From assembly GCF_013282745.1 (NCBI RefSeq), contig NZ_CP054044.1, positions 1,302,001 to 1,366,000 of the forward strand: DNA of 64,000 nt, given 5' to 3'. The notes under the pieces were generated by a model. The model was not told where the DNA came from. It did not search any database and saw only the letters and a program-made list of their open reading frames with translations. The first letter of the stretch is position 1, and every line of letters begins with the position of its first letter. This DNA is from Yersinia bercovieri ATCC 43970 (GTDB lineage Bacteria > Pseudomonadota > Gammaproteobacteria > Enterobacterales > Enterobacteriaceae). Position numbers and translations under genes: made by a program. This document shows positions 41,618 to 54,645 of the stretch, in pieces.

Positions 41618-41926
41618 TTATCCCGCCCAGTGTAAAAACGCATTAATAGTGATATGAATTTATGTGATCTGAAATTGAGTTGAGTTTTAAATTTAACCCG
41701 GAAAATAGTTTTCCATTGCAGCGGAAATTGTATTTCCATAAAAACATTCACTCAAAAACAACACCCACACAAATAAGCATAAGACTATGGCATTATGTCA
41801 ATCAATTGATGGCGAAATATAAACAAATACAAAACAATGTGGAATTAACGTTTTTGGATAATAGCCTAGAGGATAATGCAAGTGGCGGGATGATATTCAC
41901 TAAAGTGTTCTGGTCTAGTAAAAGTC
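41618..41926. other. Intergenic region upstream of the bactofilin gene
   Basis: This is A/T-rich sequence with the presumed bactofilin promoter. A 92-codon plus-strand ORF (41680-41958) runs through it and into the phoU terminator hairpin. It has no recognisable domain, and I do not regard it as a supported gene. Confidence 0.5.
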
Positions 41927-41967
41927 ATCCCCCAATCAAGTATCAATACACAGCCTGATTGGGGGAT
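41927..41967 (-). terminator. Terminator of the pst-phoU operon
   Basis: ATCCCCCAATCA (41927-41938) and TGATTGGGGGAT (41956-41967) form a perfect 12-bp stem with a 17-nt loop beginning 3 bp past the phoU stop. GACTTTT follows on the minus strand. Confidence 0.8.
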
Positions 41968-41970
41968 ATA

Positions 41971-42693
41971 TTATTTTTCACTCTTATTGGAGAGCAGTTT
42001 CTCTAAGTCATCACCGCCCAGGTGGCGGAAATCATGCCCTTTGACGAAGTAGAAAATGAATTCACAAATATTTTGGCAGCGGTCGCCGATGCGCTCAATC
42101 GAGCGGGCGCAGAATAGCGCGGTCAGCACACTGGGGATGGTGCGCGGATCTTCCATCATATAGGTCATCAATTGGCGCACGATGCCCTCATACTCCTGAT
42201 CGACCTTCCTATCTTCGCGATAAATCCGGATAGCCTCATCCAAATCCATGCGCGCGAAAGCATCCAGCACATCATGCAACATCTGCACCGTGTGGCGACC
42301 TAATGACTCCAGGCTGACCAACAAAGGCTGATGCTGATGGGAGAATTTTTCCAATGCGGTGCGGCAGATTTTATCCGCCACATCACCAATACGCTCCAGC
42401 TCAGAAATAGTCTTGATGATCGCCATCACTAACCGCAAATCACTGGCGGTTGGCTGACGTTTGGCAATGATGCGCACACAGGCTTCATCAATGGCTACTT
42501 CCATCATATTGACCTTTTTATCGCCAGCAATGACCTGCTTGGCTAACTCACCGTCCTGATTATGCATGGCGGTGATGGCGTCAGATAATTGTTGTTCCAC
42601 CAGCCCACCCATAGTTAAAACCTGGGTGCGGATATGCTCAAGTTCTGCGTTGAACTGGCCGGAAATATGTTTATTTAGATTCAGGTTATCCAT
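41971..42693 (-). CDS. phoU: Phosphate-specific transport system accessory protein PhoU
   Basis: PhoU is the cytosolic negative regulator that links Pst transporter state to the PhoR-PhoB two-component system. The 240-residue, all-helical protein is a tandem of two three-helix bundles. Each has a metal-binding E/DxxxD-type motif, seen as [12 protein letters not shown] and [12 protein letters not shown]. Length and sequence match E. coli (241 aa). It is the last gene of the pst operon; an ERIC element separates it from pstB. Confidence 0.97.
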   Translation of the reverse strand: MDNLNLNKHISGQFNAELEHIRTQVLTMGGLVEQQLSDAITAMHNQDGELAKQVIAGDKKVNMMEVAIDEACVRIIAKRQPTASDLRLVMAIIKTISELERIGDVADKICRTALEKFSHQHQPLLVSLESLGRHTVQMLHDVLDAFARMDLDEAIRIYREDRKVDQEYEGIVRQLMTYMMEDPRTIPSVLTALFCARSIERIGDRCQNICEFIFYFVKGHDFRHLGGDDLEKLLSNKSEK

Positions 42694-42728
42694 GATACTT
42701 CCCGTACATATAAATAGTAGAAATTGAT

Positions 42729-42856
42729 ATATACCCTAAATAATTCGAGTTGCAGGAGGGCGGCAATTGAGCGCATTCCCAGTCACTTACTCAAGTAAGT
42801 GACTGGGGTGAACGAAAGCAGCCAATGCACATGCAGCTTGAAGTATGACGGGGATA
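42729..42856. repeat. ERIC element between pstB and phoU
   Basis: This is a full-length ERIC of about 128 bp. It has the left end TATACCCTAAATAATTCG, GAGTTGCAGG, the palindromic core CACTTACTCAAGTAAGTGAC, and the right end CTTGAAGTATGACGGGGAT. It lies in the 169-bp gap between two co-transcribed genes, so its hairpin becomes part of the pst mRNA. Confidence 0.92.
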
Positions 42857-42862
42857 GGCCTA

Positions 42863-43654
<792 letters not shown>

Positions 43655-43740
43655 TTAGCCAATGCCGCCGGAGCCGCATTTTGGAATTTATTGGCGAATC
43701 GGTATTTTCTATTGCTAATAGCTGATGTTCTCTCAGCCAA

Positions 43741-44628
43741 TTAATACTTTTTCTTAGCGAAAACAACGCGAGCCAGAATATTCAGTAACAGTACACACAG
43801 GGTAATCAGCAGCACCCCGGCCCAGGCCAGTTGTTGCCATTCGGCAAATGGACTCATGGCAAACTTAAAGATGGTGACCGGCAAGTTAGCAATTGGCCGA
43901 GTCAAATCGGTACTCCAGAACTGGTTGGAGAGCGAGGTGAACAGCAAAGGTGCCGTTTCGCCAGCAATACGCGCCACCGCCAATAAGATACCGGTCAAAA
44001 TACCGGAGATAGAGGCTTTCAGCGTAATGGCCGAAATCATGCGCCACTTCGGTGTTCCCAGTGCATAAGCGGCTTCACGCAGGCTGTCCGGCACCAGCTT
44101 CAACATATTCTCGGTGGTGCGGATAACAATCGGCACTTGTAATAGCGCCAGTGCAATTACCCCCGCCCAACCGGAGAAGTGCTCCATCTTGGCAACCACG
44201 ATGGTGTAGACAAACAGGCCGACCACGATAGAGGGGGCTGATAACAGAATGTCATTGATAAAGCGGGTGATCTCCGCCAGCCAGGATTTACGCCCATATT
44301 CGGCCAGATAGATCCCCGCCATGATACCCAGTGGCGTACCAATCACTGTCGCCCATAGAATTAACAACCCACTACCGGCAATCGCATTCGCCAAACCGCC
44401 GCCTGCGGTATTAGGTGGTGGTGTCATCTCGGTAAACAGCGCCAGCGACATTCCATCAATACCTTTGGTGACGGTCGAGAACAGAATCCACACTAACCAG
44501 AACAGACCAAACGCCATCGTCGCCATTGAAAGCAATAAAGCAATTCGGTTCTTTTGACGACGCCATGCCTGCTTTTTACGGCGGGTTTCCATCAGCGTCG
44601 CATCACTTTGCATATCCATCGTCGCCAT
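43741..44628 (-). CDS. pstA: Phosphate ABC transporter permease PstA
   Basis: This 295-residue inner-membrane permease has six main hydrophobic segments and an extra N-terminal cytosolic stretch rich in Arg/Lys. Conserved pieces include [33 protein letters not shown] and the EAA loop [25 protein letters not shown]. Its start lies 1 bp from the pstC stop. Confidence 0.97.
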   Translation of the reverse strand: MATMDMQSDATLMETRRKKQAWRRQKNRIALLLSMATMAFGLFWLVWILFSTVTKGIDGMSLALFTEMTPPPNTAGGGLANAIAGSGLLILWATVIGTPLGIMAGIYLAEYGRKSWLAEITRFINDILLSAPSIVVGLFVYTIVVAKMEHFSGWAGVIALALLQVPIVIRTTENMLKLVPDSLREAAYALGTPKWRMISAITLKASISGILTGILLAVARIAGETAPLLFTSLSNQFWSTDLTRPIANLPVTIFKFAMSPFAEWQQLAWAGVLLITLCVLLLNILARVVFAKKKY

Positions 44629-44629
44629 C

Positions 44630-45583
44630 TTAACGCCCCTCTTTCTTAGCCAGACGCAGAATCATTAGCTTAGATAAAGCCAGCACGATAAAGGTAATGA
44701 CGAATAAGATCAGCCCCAACTCCATCAATGCTGCGGTGTGCAGGCCAGACTCAGCTTCGGCAAACTCATTCGCCAACGCCGAGGTAATGCTGTTACCGGG
44801 CATAAACAGTGAGAAACTGTCGAGCTGATAGGTGTTGCCGATAATAAAGGTCACCGCCATGGTCTCCCCTAATGCACGGCCCAGCCCCAACATCACGCCA
44901 CCAATAACCCCGTTTTTGGTATAAGGCAGCACAATGCGCCAGATAACTTCCCAGGTGGTGCAGCCAATGCCGTAAGCGGACTCTTTCATCATCACCGGCG
45001 TTTGTTCAAACACATCGCGCATCACCGCGGCAATGTAAGGAATAATCATGATGGCTAAGATGACACCCGCGGCCAGAATGCCGATCCCGAATGCGGGGCC
45101 AGAGAACAGTACCCCCACGATCGGGATGCCGGACATTACGTTGCCGACCGGTTCCTGGAAATAGCGGGCAAAAAGGGGCGCGAAGACAAACAAGCCCCAC
45201 ATGCCATAAACAATACTGGGGATCGCCGCTAACAGTTCGATTGCGATACCGAGCGGGCGTTTTAACCAGTTTGGCGCCAATTCAGTTAAGAACAAGGCGA
45301 TACCAAAACTGACCGGAACTGCAATGATCAGGGCAATCACCGAGGTGACCACAGTGCCATAAATTGGCACTAAGGCACCAAACTGTTCCGCCGGGGCATC
45401 CCACTCTTTGGTCCACAGGAAGGCCCAACCAAACTTCTCGATGCTAGGCCAGGAGGCAACAATCAGTGAAATGATGATGCCGCCTAGCAGAAATAGGGTA
45501 ATCAGCGCAGCCAGTTTAACTAGCGCACTGAAAATGATGTCACCGTATCGACTCGGTGCTTTGATCGTCGGCTTGTCAGCCAT
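44630..45583 (-). CDS. pstC: Phosphate ABC transporter permease PstC
   Basis: Starting at [14 protein letters not shown], with GAGAG 5-9 bases upstream, gives 317 residues (E. coli 319). PstC pairs with PstA in the membrane. Visible segments include [39 protein letters not shown] in overlapping pieces, and the EAA loop [23 protein letters not shown] complete ERIC lies between it and pstS. Confidence 0.97.
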   Translation of the reverse strand: MADKPTIKAPSRYGDIIFSALVKLAALITLFLLGGIIISLIVASWPSIEKFGWAFLWTKEWDAPAEQFGALVPIYGTVVTSVIALIIAVPVSFGIALFLTELAPNWLKRPLGIAIELLAAIPSIVYGMWGLFVFAPLFARYFQEPVGNVMSGIPIVGVLFSGPAFGIGILAAGVILAIMIIPYIAAVMRDVFEQTPVMMKESAYGIGCTTWEVIWRIVLPYTKNGVIGGVMLGLGRALGETMAVTFIIGNTYQLDSFSLFMPGNSITSALANEFAEAESGLHTAALMELGLILFVITFIVLALSKLMILRLAKKEGR

Positions 45584-45606
45584 AGACTCTCTTCTCATCT
45601 GAGTGT

Positions 45607-45736
45607 TATACCCCCTTAGTACTTGAAGCCGCAGGGGTGTTGGCTGCGTTCACTAACCCGAATCACTTACACCAGTAAGCTCATCGGGATTAGCTCAATT
45701 GCCGCCTACCTGCAACTCCAATGACTTTGGGTATAA
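45607..45736. repeat. ERIC element between pstS and pstC, inverted orientation
   Basis: This roughly 130-bp ERIC reads in the opposite direction to the one at 42729: its left side is TATACCCCC..ACTTGAAGCCGCAG and its right side CTGCAACTCCAATGACTTTGGGTATA, with TTGGCTGCGTTCACT and CACTTACACCAGTAAGC inside. It fills most of the 196-bp pstS-pstC gap. Confidence 0.9.
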
Positions 45737-45779
45737 GGTAATTTTATAAATAACTTATTACAGGGAAAACTAACTTCAA

Positions 45780-46820
45780 TCAGAAGATTGGTTTGCCGTT
45801 ACTGTCTTTAATCTGAGTCTTCCAGGCAGCACGGACTTGCTCAACAACTTCGGCTGGCAGTGTGGCGTAATCCAGCGCGTTAGCTTGCTTAGCACCGTGC
45901 GTATAACCCCAATCAAAGAACTTCAGAACTTCAGTGCCGTTAGCTGCATTTTTCTGCACTTTGTGCACCAAAATGAAGGTTGTTGAGGTAATTGGCCATA
46001 CATCATCACCTTTCTGATTGGTTAAGTCTTGAGCGAAGGTTTTGCTCCAGTCTACACCTTTAGCCGCTGCACTAAAGCTCTGCTCAGTCGGGCTAACCGG
46101 TTTTCCATCAGCAGAAACCAGTTTGGTGTAAGCCAGGTTATTCTGTTTGGCGTAAGCGTATTCCACATAACCAATGGCACCCGGCAGACGCTGAACGAAA
46201 GCAGCGATACCGTCGTTACCTTTGCCACCTAAACCGGTTGGCCAGTTAACTGTAGAGCCTGCGCCCACTTTCTCTTTCCAATCTGCATTCACTTTCGCCA
46301 GATAGCTGGTGAAAACGAATGAGGTGCCAGAACCGTCAGCACGACGAACCACCGCGATATTTTGATCAGGTAATTTAACACCTGGGTTCAATTTAACGAT
46401 TGCCGGGTCATTCCACTTTTTAACATTGCCCAGATAGATATCACCCAGTGTTTTACCATCTAATGTCAGTTCACCGGATTTAATGCCAGGGATATTCACG
46501 GCCAGTACCACACCGCCAATCACTGTCGGGAATTGGAACAAACCTTCAGCAGCCAGTTTTTCGTCTGCTAATGGCGCATCAGAGGCACCGAAATCAACCG
46601 TGTTGGCGATAATCTGTTTCACACCACCGGAAGAGCCGATCCCCTGATAGTTAACTTTGTTACCTGTTTCTTTCTGATAAGAATCTGCCCACTTGGCATA
46701 CACCGGCGCGGGGAATGTCGCACCTGCACCTGTCAGGCTTGCAGCAGCGAACGCGGACAGGGTTGTCATAGATAAAGTCGCTGCCACAATGCTGGCTACG
46801 GTGGTACGCATCAGTTTCAT
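45780..46820 (-). CDS. pstS: Phosphate-binding periplasmic protein PstS
   Basis: PstS captures phosphate in the periplasm for PstCAB. The 346-residue precursor has a Sec signal ([21 protein letters not shown]), and the mature N-terminus [17 protein letters not shown] matches E. coli. The phosphate-site segments [18 protein letters not shown] and [12 protein letters not shown] are intact. A Pho box array lies just upstream and heads the pstSCAB-phoU operon. Confidence 0.98.
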   Translation of the reverse strand: MKLMRTTVASIVAATLSMTTLSAFAAASLTGAGATFPAPVYAKWADSYQKETGNKVNYQGIGSSGGVKQIIANTVDFGASDAPLADEKLAAEGLFQFPTVIGGVVLAVNIPGIKSGELTLDGKTLGDIYLGNVKKWNDPAIVKLNPGVKLPDQNIAVVRRADGSGTSFVFTSYLAKVNADWKEKVGAGSTVNWPTGLGGKGNDGIAAFVQRLPGAIGYVEYAYAKQNNLAYTKLVSADGKPVSPTEQSFSAAAKGVDWSKTFAQDLTNQKGDDVWPITSTTFILVHKVQKNAANGTEVLKFFDWGYTHGAKQANALDYATLPAEVVEQVRAAWKTQIKDSNGKPIF

Positions 46821-47232
46821 AATCCCTCCTAATGGGATATTAGAATTAACTCTAAATTGTTTTCATCAGATTAAGTATGGTGCAGGAGGGAAAATAGGGC
46901 ACTTTAATGACAGAAAAATGTACGTAATATTTCAGTTATATGACAATCAACAGAAATGTAAGTAACCTAATGATTAGCATCTATTTTTATACCAACTCTG
47001 TTTGAGTAGCCAACACGATAATTAAGTTATTCGACGAAAAATAGTATGGCCGCCACGCGGGATAGCAGCAATGAAACGAAATGCGAGTAATATGCGTATT
47101 TTGCTATTTTATGAATAATGGTCGCAAATAGTGTTACGAGTTTGGCAACACTACGAGGTTTTAACTGCTGAGAACTCCTGCCAATACTCGGTAAGATTTA
47201 CCTGATAAATCATGATAAGAGACTGAAAAATA
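46821..47232. other. Divergent promoter region between pstS and the SulP gene
   Basis: This 412-bp region holds the Pho boxes near the pstS side. The remaining roughly 280 bp toward the SulP gene are A/T-rich, with no credible ORF and no clear further motif. Confidence 0.6.
46907..46946 (-). promoter_or_regulatory. Tandem Pho boxes of the pst operon
   Basis: Four heptamers begin at 46907, 46918, 46929 and 46940, exactly 11 bp apart and separated by A/T tetramers. Read on the minus strand they are TTGTCAT, CTGAAAT, CGTACAT and CTGTCAT, matching the PhoB half-site CTGTCAT. They lie about 90-125 bp upstream of pstS, the classical place for PhoB activation. Confidence 0.88.
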
Positions 47233-48738
47233 ATGAGTAACAATAACAACCTCACTAGCGCCGAAGAGTCTGGCGATGTGTTGCGCGTAGTGCAGGTGTT
47301 GAAATCACCCAAATTAATGACGCGTGAGTGTTTGGCCGGGATTGTGACGGCGCTCGCACTCATTCCTGAAGTGATCTCATTCTCTGTCATTGCCGGTGTC
47401 GATCCGAAAGTGAGTCTGGTCGCGTCGATTGTATTATGTCTGACACTCTCTATTTTGGGTGGCCGCCCTGCAATGGTCACCGCTGCCGCCGGTTCAGTCG
47501 CACTGGTTATAGGCCCGATGGTTCATGCACATGGCGTCGAATACATTCTGCCAGCGGTAGTGATCGGAGGCGTCATTCAAATCCTGTTCGGTATCACCGG
47601 CCTGTCTCGCATGATGCGCTACATTCCCCGCTCGGTGATGATTGGTTTTGTAAATGCGCTGGGCATCCTGATATTTTTTGCTCAGGTGCCGCACGTCTGG
47701 GGGCAGTCGGGAATGGTATGGGTGATGCTTATTATTACCCTGCTCATTGTTTTGCTACTCCCGCGCATCCTCAAAACAGTCCCTTCGCCACTTATCGCGA
47801 TCCTGGTCGTCACTGCTGTTGCCTTGTTGATGGGTTACCGACTACCTAACGTGGGTGATGAGGGGCCGATGACTCCCGGTTTACCGGGGTTCACTCAGCT
47901 TTTGGTTCCGCTGAACTGGCAAACACTACAAATCATATGGCCTACAGCCTTGAGTATCGCCTTTGTCGGGCTGATGGAGTCACTGTTAACGGCGAAACTG
48001 GTCGATGACATCACTGATACGCCATCCAGTAAGCGTCGAGAGTCCTGGGGTCTCGGGGTCGGTAATATTCTTGCTGGTTTTTATGGCGGCATTGCCGGTT
48101 GTGCGATGATTGGTCAAACCATTGTCAATGTTGAGTTAGGCAAAGCCCGGAGTCGCGTTTCAACTGTCGCAGCAGCTATCGTCTTACTGCTGCTCGTCAC
48201 TGGCCTGAGCAATCTGCTGGCACAGATCCCGATGGTGGTGCTCGCAGGTATCATGATGGTGGTCGCGGTGAAAACCGTTAACTGGCACAGCCTACAACCG
48301 GCGACCCTAAAACGGATGCCCTGGTCAGAAACATGGGTGATGGTGCTCACTGTGGTGGTGACAGTATGGACCAGTAACCTCGCGCTGGGGGTACTGGCTG
48401 GAGTTATCGTTGCCATGGTGCTGTTCGCCCGCCGTATCGCCCATGTGATCCACGCCGAGCGGACAATAAGTGATGATGGAGAAAGTGTGCGCTATACCGT
48501 GCGCGGCCCACTATTTTTTGCCAGTAGTAACGACCTGTTCGAGCATTTCGATTATGCCCATGATCCTAAAAAAGTCATTATTGACCTCACACATGCGCAG
48601 ATTTGGGATGCTTCTACTGTTGCCGCTTTGGATGGCATTGAGTATCGCTATCAACGTCATGGGGCCAGGGTAACTATTGAAGGGCTGGATATGCGCAGCA
48701 GCGATTTTCATCGTCGCCTGACAGGCAACTTAAATTAA
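47233..48738 (+). CDS. SulP-family anion transporter with STAS domain
   Basis: The 501-residue protein has an N-terminal SulP membrane domain (about 25-390, many hydrophobic helices) with AGIVTALALIPEVISFSVIAG and the GFVNALGILIF segment. The cytosolic C-terminal STAS domain (about 410-495) shows VIIDLTHAQIWDASTVAALD. SulP proteins move sulfate, bicarbonate or related anions; this short form is sometimes annotated as a bicarbonate transporter, and the substrate is not decided here. It is divergent from pstS and ends in a terminator shared with glmS. Confidence 0.9.
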   Translation: MSNNNNLTSAEESGDVLRVVQVLKSPKLMTRECLAGIVTALALIPEVISFSVIAGVDPKVSLVASIVLCLTLSILGGRPAMVTAAAGSVALVIGPMVHAHGVEYILPAVVIGGVIQILFGITGLSRMMRYIPRSVMIGFVNALGILIFFAQVPHVWGQSGMVWVMLIITLLIVLLLPRILKTVPSPLIAILVVTAVALLMGYRLPNVGDEGPMTPGLPGFTQLLVPLNWQTLQIIWPTALSIAFVGLMESLLTAKLVDDITDTPSSKRRESWGLGVGNILAGFYGGIAGCAMIGQTIVNVELGKARSRVSTVAAAIVLLLLVTGLSNLLAQIPMVVLAGIMMVVAVKTVNWHSLQPATLKRMPWSETWVMVLTVVVTVWTSNLALGVLAGVIVAMVLFARRIAHVIHAERTISDDGESVRYTVRGPLFFASSNDLFEHFDYAHDPKKVIIDLTHAQIWDASTVAALDGIEYRYQRHGARVTIEGLDMRSSDFHRRLTGNLN

Positions 48739-48744
48739 TCATAA

Positions 48745-48782
48745 AAAACCCGGTATGCTTTTTAACCAACATACCGGGTTTT
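48745..48782. terminator. Bidirectional terminator between the SulP gene and glmS
   Basis: AAAACCCGGTATG (48745-48757) and CATACCGGGTTTT (48770-48782) form a perfect 13-bp stem with a 12-nt loop. T/A runs on both flanks suit termination in both directions between convergent genes. Confidence 0.9.
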
Positions 48783-48836
48783 AAGATCGATAACTCTTTT
48801 GTTATCCCACAACACCTATGGAATAGTTATCGCGAA

Positions 48837-50666
48837 TTATTCAACCGTGACTGATTTTGCCAGGTTACGTGGCTGATCCACATCAGTGCCCTTAATTAAG
48901 GCGACGTGATAGGACAATAGCTGTAGCGGCACAGTGTAGAAAATAGGGGCAATAATCTCTTCCACGTGAGGCAACTGAATGATTTTCATCCCTTCGCTAT
49001 CAGTGAAACCGGCATCTTGATCAGCAAACACATACAGCAGGCCACCACGTGCGCGCACTTCCTCAATGTTGGATTTCAGTTTTTCCAACAATTCATTGTT
49101 TGGTGCGACCACAATGACCGGCATATCAGCATCAATCAATGCCAATGGCCCATGTTTCAATTCACCGGCCGCATAAGCTTCCGCATGAATATAGGAGATC
49201 TCTTTCAGTTTCAATGCACCTTCCATCGCGATCGGGTATTGATCACCACGGCCAAGGAACAATGCATTGTGCTTATCGGAGAAACCTTCAGCCAGCGCTT
49301 CAATGGTTTTATCCAGAGACAGCATTTGCTCAATACGGGCAGGCAGTGCCTGTAGCGCATGAACAATATTCTGTTCCAGGCTGGCATCAGCGCCTTTCAG
49401 CTTACCAATACGACCCACCAGCATCAGTAAAACTGTCAATTGAGTGGTGAAGGCTTTGGTTGAGGCTACGCCAATCTCAGTACCCGCTTTAGTCATTAAC
49501 GCTAAATCTGATTCACGCACCAGTGAGGAGCCGGCTACGTTACAAATTGCTAATGAACCTAAATACCCCAACTCTTTTGATAAGCGCAGAGCAGCCAATG
49601 TATCGGCGGTTTCACCCGATTGAGACAGAGTGATCAACAGGCTGTTAGGGCGCACAGCTGATTTGCGGTAACGGAATTCCGACGCAATTTCCACGTCGCA
49701 AGGCACACCAGCCAATGACTCGAACCAATAACGCGAAACCATACCGGAGTTGTAAGAAGTCCCACAGGCAATGATTTGAATATGCTGCACATTAGCCAGC
49801 AGAGCATCAGCTTTTGGACCAAGCTCAGAGAGATCAATCGCACCATGATTTAAGCGGCCTTCCAGCGTATTTTTAATCGCCATTGGCTGCTCATAAATCT
49901 CTTTCTGCATGTAGTGGCGGTACACACCTTTATCACCGGCATCGTATTGCACTTGAGATTCGATTTCAGGGCGCTCAATCGCATTGCCCTGCTTATCAAA
50001 AATCTCGATGCTGCGACGAGTGACCTCAACGACATCACCCTCTTCCAGGAAGATAAAGCGGCGAGTCACTGGCAGCAGGGCCAGCTGGTCTGAGGCGATA
50101 AAGTTTTCGCCAACGCCACAACCGATCACCAATGGGCTACCTGAGCGGGCAGCGACCAGGCGGCTTGGATCACGACTATCCATCACCACAGCACCGTAAG
50201 CGCCACGTAATTGCGGGATGACGCGCTTAACGACTTCCAGCAACGAACCACCCTGTTTTTGCTCCCAATGTACCAAGTGAGCAATAACTTCAGTATCAGT
50301 TTCAGAGCTGAAACGATAACCACGGCCAATCAATAATTCACGTAAAGGTTCGTGGTTTTCAATAATGCCGTTGTGAACCACGGAGATATAGTCAGAAACA
50401 TGAGGGTGCGCATTCGCTTCTGATGGCTCACCATGGGTAGCCCAGCGGGTATGTGCAATCCCAGTACCACCATGCAGTACCTGATTTTCGGCCGCGTCAG
50501 ATAGTGCCTGAACTTTACCCACCCGACGTAAACGGGTCATGTGACCTTCAGCATCAACCACGGCTAAACCCGCAGAGTCATAGCCACGGTATTCAAGACG
50601 ACGTAAACCTTCGATCAGAATCTCAGCGATATCACGTTGCGCTACTGCGCCAACTATTCCACACAT
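48837..50666 (-). CDS. glmS: Glutamine-fructose-6-phosphate aminotransferase GlmS
   Basis: GlmS makes glucosamine-6-phosphate from fructose-6-phosphate and glutamine, the first step to UDP-GlcNAc. Translation must begin at [12 protein letters not shown] because Cys2 (Cys1 of the mature enzyme) is the glutaminase nucleophile; this gives 609 residues, the E. coli length. An in-frame 52-codon extension upstream is leader. Landmarks are [10 protein letters not shown], the SIS domains with CGTSYNSGM and SQSGETADT, and the C-terminus LAKSVTVE. It is downstream of glmU. Confidence 0.98.
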   Translation of the reverse strand: MCGIVGAVAQRDIAEILIEGLRRLEYRGYDSAGLAVVDAEGHMTRLRRVGKVQALSDAAENQVLHGGTGIAHTRWATHGEPSEANAHPHVSDYISVVHNGIIENHEPLRELLIGRGYRFSSETDTEVIAHLVHWEQKQGGSLLEVVKRVIPQLRGAYGAVVMDSRDPSRLVAARSGSPLVIGCGVGENFIASDQLALLPVTRRFIFLEEGDVVEVTRRSIEIFDKQGNAIERPEIESQVQYDAGDKGVYRHYMQKEIYEQPMAIKNTLEGRLNHGAIDLSELGPKADALLANVQHIQIIACGTSYNSGMVSRYWFESLAGVPCDVEIASEFRYRKSAVRPNSLLITLSQSGETADTLAALRLSKELGYLGSLAICNVAGSSLVRESDLALMTKAGTEIGVASTKAFTTQLTVLLMLVGRIGKLKGADASLEQNIVHALQALPARIEQMLSLDKTIEALAEGFSDKHNALFLGRGDQYPIAMEGALKLKEISYIHAEAYAAGELKHGPLALIDADMPVIVVAPNNELLEKLKSNIEEVRARGGLLYVFADQDAGFTDSEGMKIIQLPHVEEIIAPIFYTVPLQLLSYHVALIKGTDVDQPRNLAKSVTVE

Positions 50667-50820
50667 CTGTTTTATTCCTATGTAAGGTTCTGTTAGAACC
50701 TTGTCGATGTCAGTGACCTGATTTTCCGGATTTTCCGGGTTCCCCGAGCCTGTAGAGTTGGGGATTATTATGTTTTGGTCTGTATTCTCAGCTTGAATAT
50801 ATTGGCCAAAAATACAGGGC

Positions 50821-50867
50821 AAAACACCCCTTCAAAGCAGAAGACTTCACCTTAAAGGGGCTGTTTT
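50821..50867. promoter_or_regulatory. Hairpin in the glmU-glmS junction
   Basis: AAAACACCCCTT (50821-50832) pairs with AAGGGG-C-TGTTTT (50855-50867, one bulged base) immediately after the glmU stop. In E. coli the glmUS transcript is cleaved near this point and glmS is then controlled by the GlmZ small RNA. This hairpin sits where such processing would occur; that role is inference. Confidence 0.45.
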
Positions 50868-50873
50868 AAATAG

Positions 50874-52244
50874 TTATTTTTTCTTCACCGGACGTTGCCA
50901 GCCCTGAACATGTACCTGCTTAACACGGCTGAGGACTAACTCATCTTCAGCGATATCACGGGTCACGGTCGTCCCCGCAGCGATGGTGACACCATTAGCA
51001 ACAGTAACGGGAGCCACCAGCTGAGTATCAGAGCCAACAAAGACATTATCGCCAATAATCGTTTTAAACTTATTAGCTCCATCATAGTTGCAAGTTATGG
51101 TCCCTGCGCCGATATTTACGCCAGAACCAATTTCAGCATCACCTAAATAGGAGAGATGACCCGCTTTCGAGCCTTTGCCCAGACGGGTTTTCTTGATTTC
51201 AACAAAGTTACCGACGTGTGCGCCTTCCGCTAACTCAGCCCCTGGGCGCAAGCGGGCAAATGGGCCAACAGTACAGCCGGCATCCAGACGAGAGTCCTCC
51301 AAAACCGTGTAAGGGCTGATTTCTGAATCATCGCCAATAACACAATTTTTCAGCACACATCCAGTACCAATACGAACCCGATCACCTAAAGTCACACGGC
51401 CTTCAATGATGACATTGGTGTCGATAGTGATATCGCGCCCATGTGTTAATTCTCCGCGCAAATCAAAGCGCGCAGGGTCCAGTAACATAACCCCCGCTAA
51501 CAACAGTTTTTCTGCTTGTTCGCACTGGAATACCCGCTCAAGAGTCGCCAATTGCAGGCGGTTATTGACGCCTTCAACCTCACTCAGACGAGTAGGATGG
51601 ACGGTAGCAATCTTCTGTCCATCAGCATGGGCCATAGCAATAATATCGGTGATATAAAACTCACCCTGAGCATTGTTATTATCTAACCGCGATAACCAAC
51701 GTTTTAAGTCACGCCCATTCGCCACCAGTATTCCGGTGTTGATTTCATTGATCTCGCGCTGTGCATCGCTGGCATCTTTATGCTCAACGATCCCCACCAC
51801 ATCACCATTTTCACGCACAATGCGGCCATAGCCACTTGGGTCATCCAGCTTCACCGTCAACAAGCCAATGCCACCTTGCGGCTTAGCGGCCAACAGGCGT
51901 TGCAGAGTATCAACAGAGATCAACGGCACATCGCCGTATAGCATCAACACATCTTCATCATCAGAAAAATGTAGTGCGGCTTGCTGCATTGCATGCCCTG
52001 TACCAAGCTGTTCCGCCTGCAATACCCAGTTCAAGGAGGGATCAGACAGCCTCTTTTTCAGCAACTCGCCACCGTGTCCGTATACCAAATGGACATTTTG
52101 TGCGCCCAGCTTCATGGCCGCATCAATAACATGCTGAACCATCGGCTTACCTGCCAATGGGTGTAACACCTTAGGAAGGTCGGAATACATGCGAGTTCCC
52201 TTACCTGCGGCAAGGATGACTACACTCATTGAGCTGTTAGACAT
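50874..52244 (-). CDS. glmU: Bifunctional UDP-GlcNAc pyrophosphorylase / glucosamine-1-phosphate acetyltransferase GlmU
   Basis: GlmU acetylates glucosamine-1-phosphate and then forms UDP-GlcNAc for peptidoglycan and LPS. Starting at [19 protein letters not shown] gives 456 residues. The N-terminal uridyltransferase has [15 protein letters not shown] and YGDVPLI. The C-terminal left-handed beta-helix shows hexapeptide repeats ([27 protein letters not shown]) and the acetyltransferase segment [11 protein letters not shown]. It precedes glmS in the operon. Confidence 0.98.
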   Translation of the reverse strand: MSNSSMSVVILAAGKGTRMYSDLPKVLHPLAGKPMVQHVIDAAMKLGAQNVHLVYGHGGELLKKRLSDPSLNWVLQAEQLGTGHAMQQAALHFSDDEDVLMLYGDVPLISVDTLQRLLAAKPQGGIGLLTVKLDDPSGYGRIVRENGDVVGIVEHKDASDAQREINEINTGILVANGRDLKRWLSRLDNNNAQGEFYITDIIAMAHADGQKIATVHPTRLSEVEGVNNRLQLATLERVFQCEQAEKLLLAGVMLLDPARFDLRGELTHGRDITIDTNVIIEGRVTLGDRVRIGTGCVLKNCVIGDDSEISPYTVLEDSRLDAGCTVGPFARLRPGAELAEGAHVGNFVEIKKTRLGKGSKAGHLSYLGDAEIGSGVNIGAGTITCNYDGANKFKTIIGDNVFVGSDTQLVAPVTVANGVTIAAGTTVTRDIAEDELVLSRVKQVHVQGWQRPVKKK

Positions 52245-52606
52245 AAGCAACCTGATAACTCCAATTTAATAGACGGAAGTAAACCTGTTTGGCGAAATAA
52301 TTACTACATATTTCTCAACGAAAAATGGACTCAACCCGCATGATTAAAGGGTTGTAGCCACTGACCATGTAACGAAAAAATGTGGCAAAAAGTGTCTGCG
52401 ATCAGCGACGTTTTCTGCCCTCTTTTTGTCAAATTACATTCACTCATTCAGGCTATTAACCACTTATTTTACGTCAAGAAACAAGAAGTTTTCAGAAAGA
52501 AACTCTTTTAGTTTAGCTTAGGATTAATTAAGCACAGAATAGGTGATTGAGGGGCGAGCTTCAGACAGTAGGTTGGGGGATTCTTCGCGGCTCTGCAAAG
52601 TGGGGA
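52245..52606. other. Intergenic region upstream of glmU
   Basis: This A/T-rich stretch between the atp operon terminator and glmU should hold the glmU promoter and a leader. No ORF, repeat or unambiguous motif was recognised. Confidence 0.5.
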
Positions 52607-52640
52607 TAAAAAAATGCCAATCAGCTTACTGACTGGCATT
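52607..52640 (-). terminator. Terminator of the atp operon
   Basis: AATGCCAATCAG (52613-52624) and CTGACTGGCATT (52629-52640) pair over 12 bp with one mismatch and a 4-nt loop. A seven-base T run follows on the minus strand, about 80 bp past atpC. Confidence 0.88.
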
Positions 52641-52720
52641 CTATAGACAATAATTTATAAATCAGTGCGTTGCCGATCAGATATCCGTAAGGAAAATCTA
52701 AAAAGCCACATGATATAAAA

Positions 52721-53143
52721 TTACATCGCTTTCCTGGTCAATTCGATTACGCGTAATTTCGCAATCGCTTTCGCCAATTCAGCGGATGCCTGAGCATAGT
52801 CGACATCACCATGGGAGTTATTGATATGGGCTTCTGCTTTGCGCTTAGATTCCAGCGCCTTAGCTTCGTCCAGATCCTGCCCACGAATAGCAGTGTCAGC
52901 CAATACGATCACAACACTCGGTTGCACCTCAAGGATGCCGCCAGAAAGATAGATAAACTCTTCCTCACCGAACTGCTTAACGATACGTATCATGCCAGGC
53001 TTAATGGCAGTGAGCAGTGGGGCATGGCCAGGGAAAATCCCCAGTTCACCTTCACTACCCGTCACCTGAATCTTTTGCACCACGCCAGAGAACATCTTTT
53101 TCTCTGCGCTCACAACATCCAGATGGTAAGTCATTGCAGCCAT
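52721..53143 (-). CDS. atpC: ATP synthase epsilon subunit
   Basis: This is the F1 central-stalk subunit that couples rotation and inhibits ATP hydrolysis through its C-terminal helices. The 140 residues (E. coli 139) begin [20 protein letters not shown] beta-sandwich (1-85) is followed by the helical hairpin [15 protein letters not shown] to ELTRKAM. It is the last gene of the atp operon, 21 bp after atpD. Confidence 0.98.
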   Translation of the reverse strand: MAAMTYHLDVVSAEKKMFSGVVQKIQVTGSEGELGIFPGHAPLLTAIKPGMIRIVKQFGEEEFIYLSGGILEVQPSVVIVLADTAIRGQDLDEAKALESKRKAEAHINNSHGDVDYAQASAELAKAIAKLRVIELTRKAM

Positions 53144-53164
53144 GTCACCCTCCAGTCAACAGCG

Positions 53165-54639
<1,475 letters not shown>

Positions 54640-54645
54640 ACCTGG

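Noticed and set aside
41680..41958. 92-codon plus-strand ORF between the bactofilin gene and phoU
   Set aside because: It has no domain, no strong ribosome site, an A/T-driven composition, and it overlaps the phoU terminator hairpin.
42720..42860. CRISPR-like or tRNA-like reading of the palindromic repeats
   Set aside because: The repeats match ERIC structure, occur once per site and lack spacers or a cloverleaf.
50667..50822. In-frame 52-codon N-terminal extension of GlmS
   Set aside because: The glutaminase nucleophile must be the cysteine just after the initiator Met, and the downstream ATG has a ribosome site; the extension is leader sequence.
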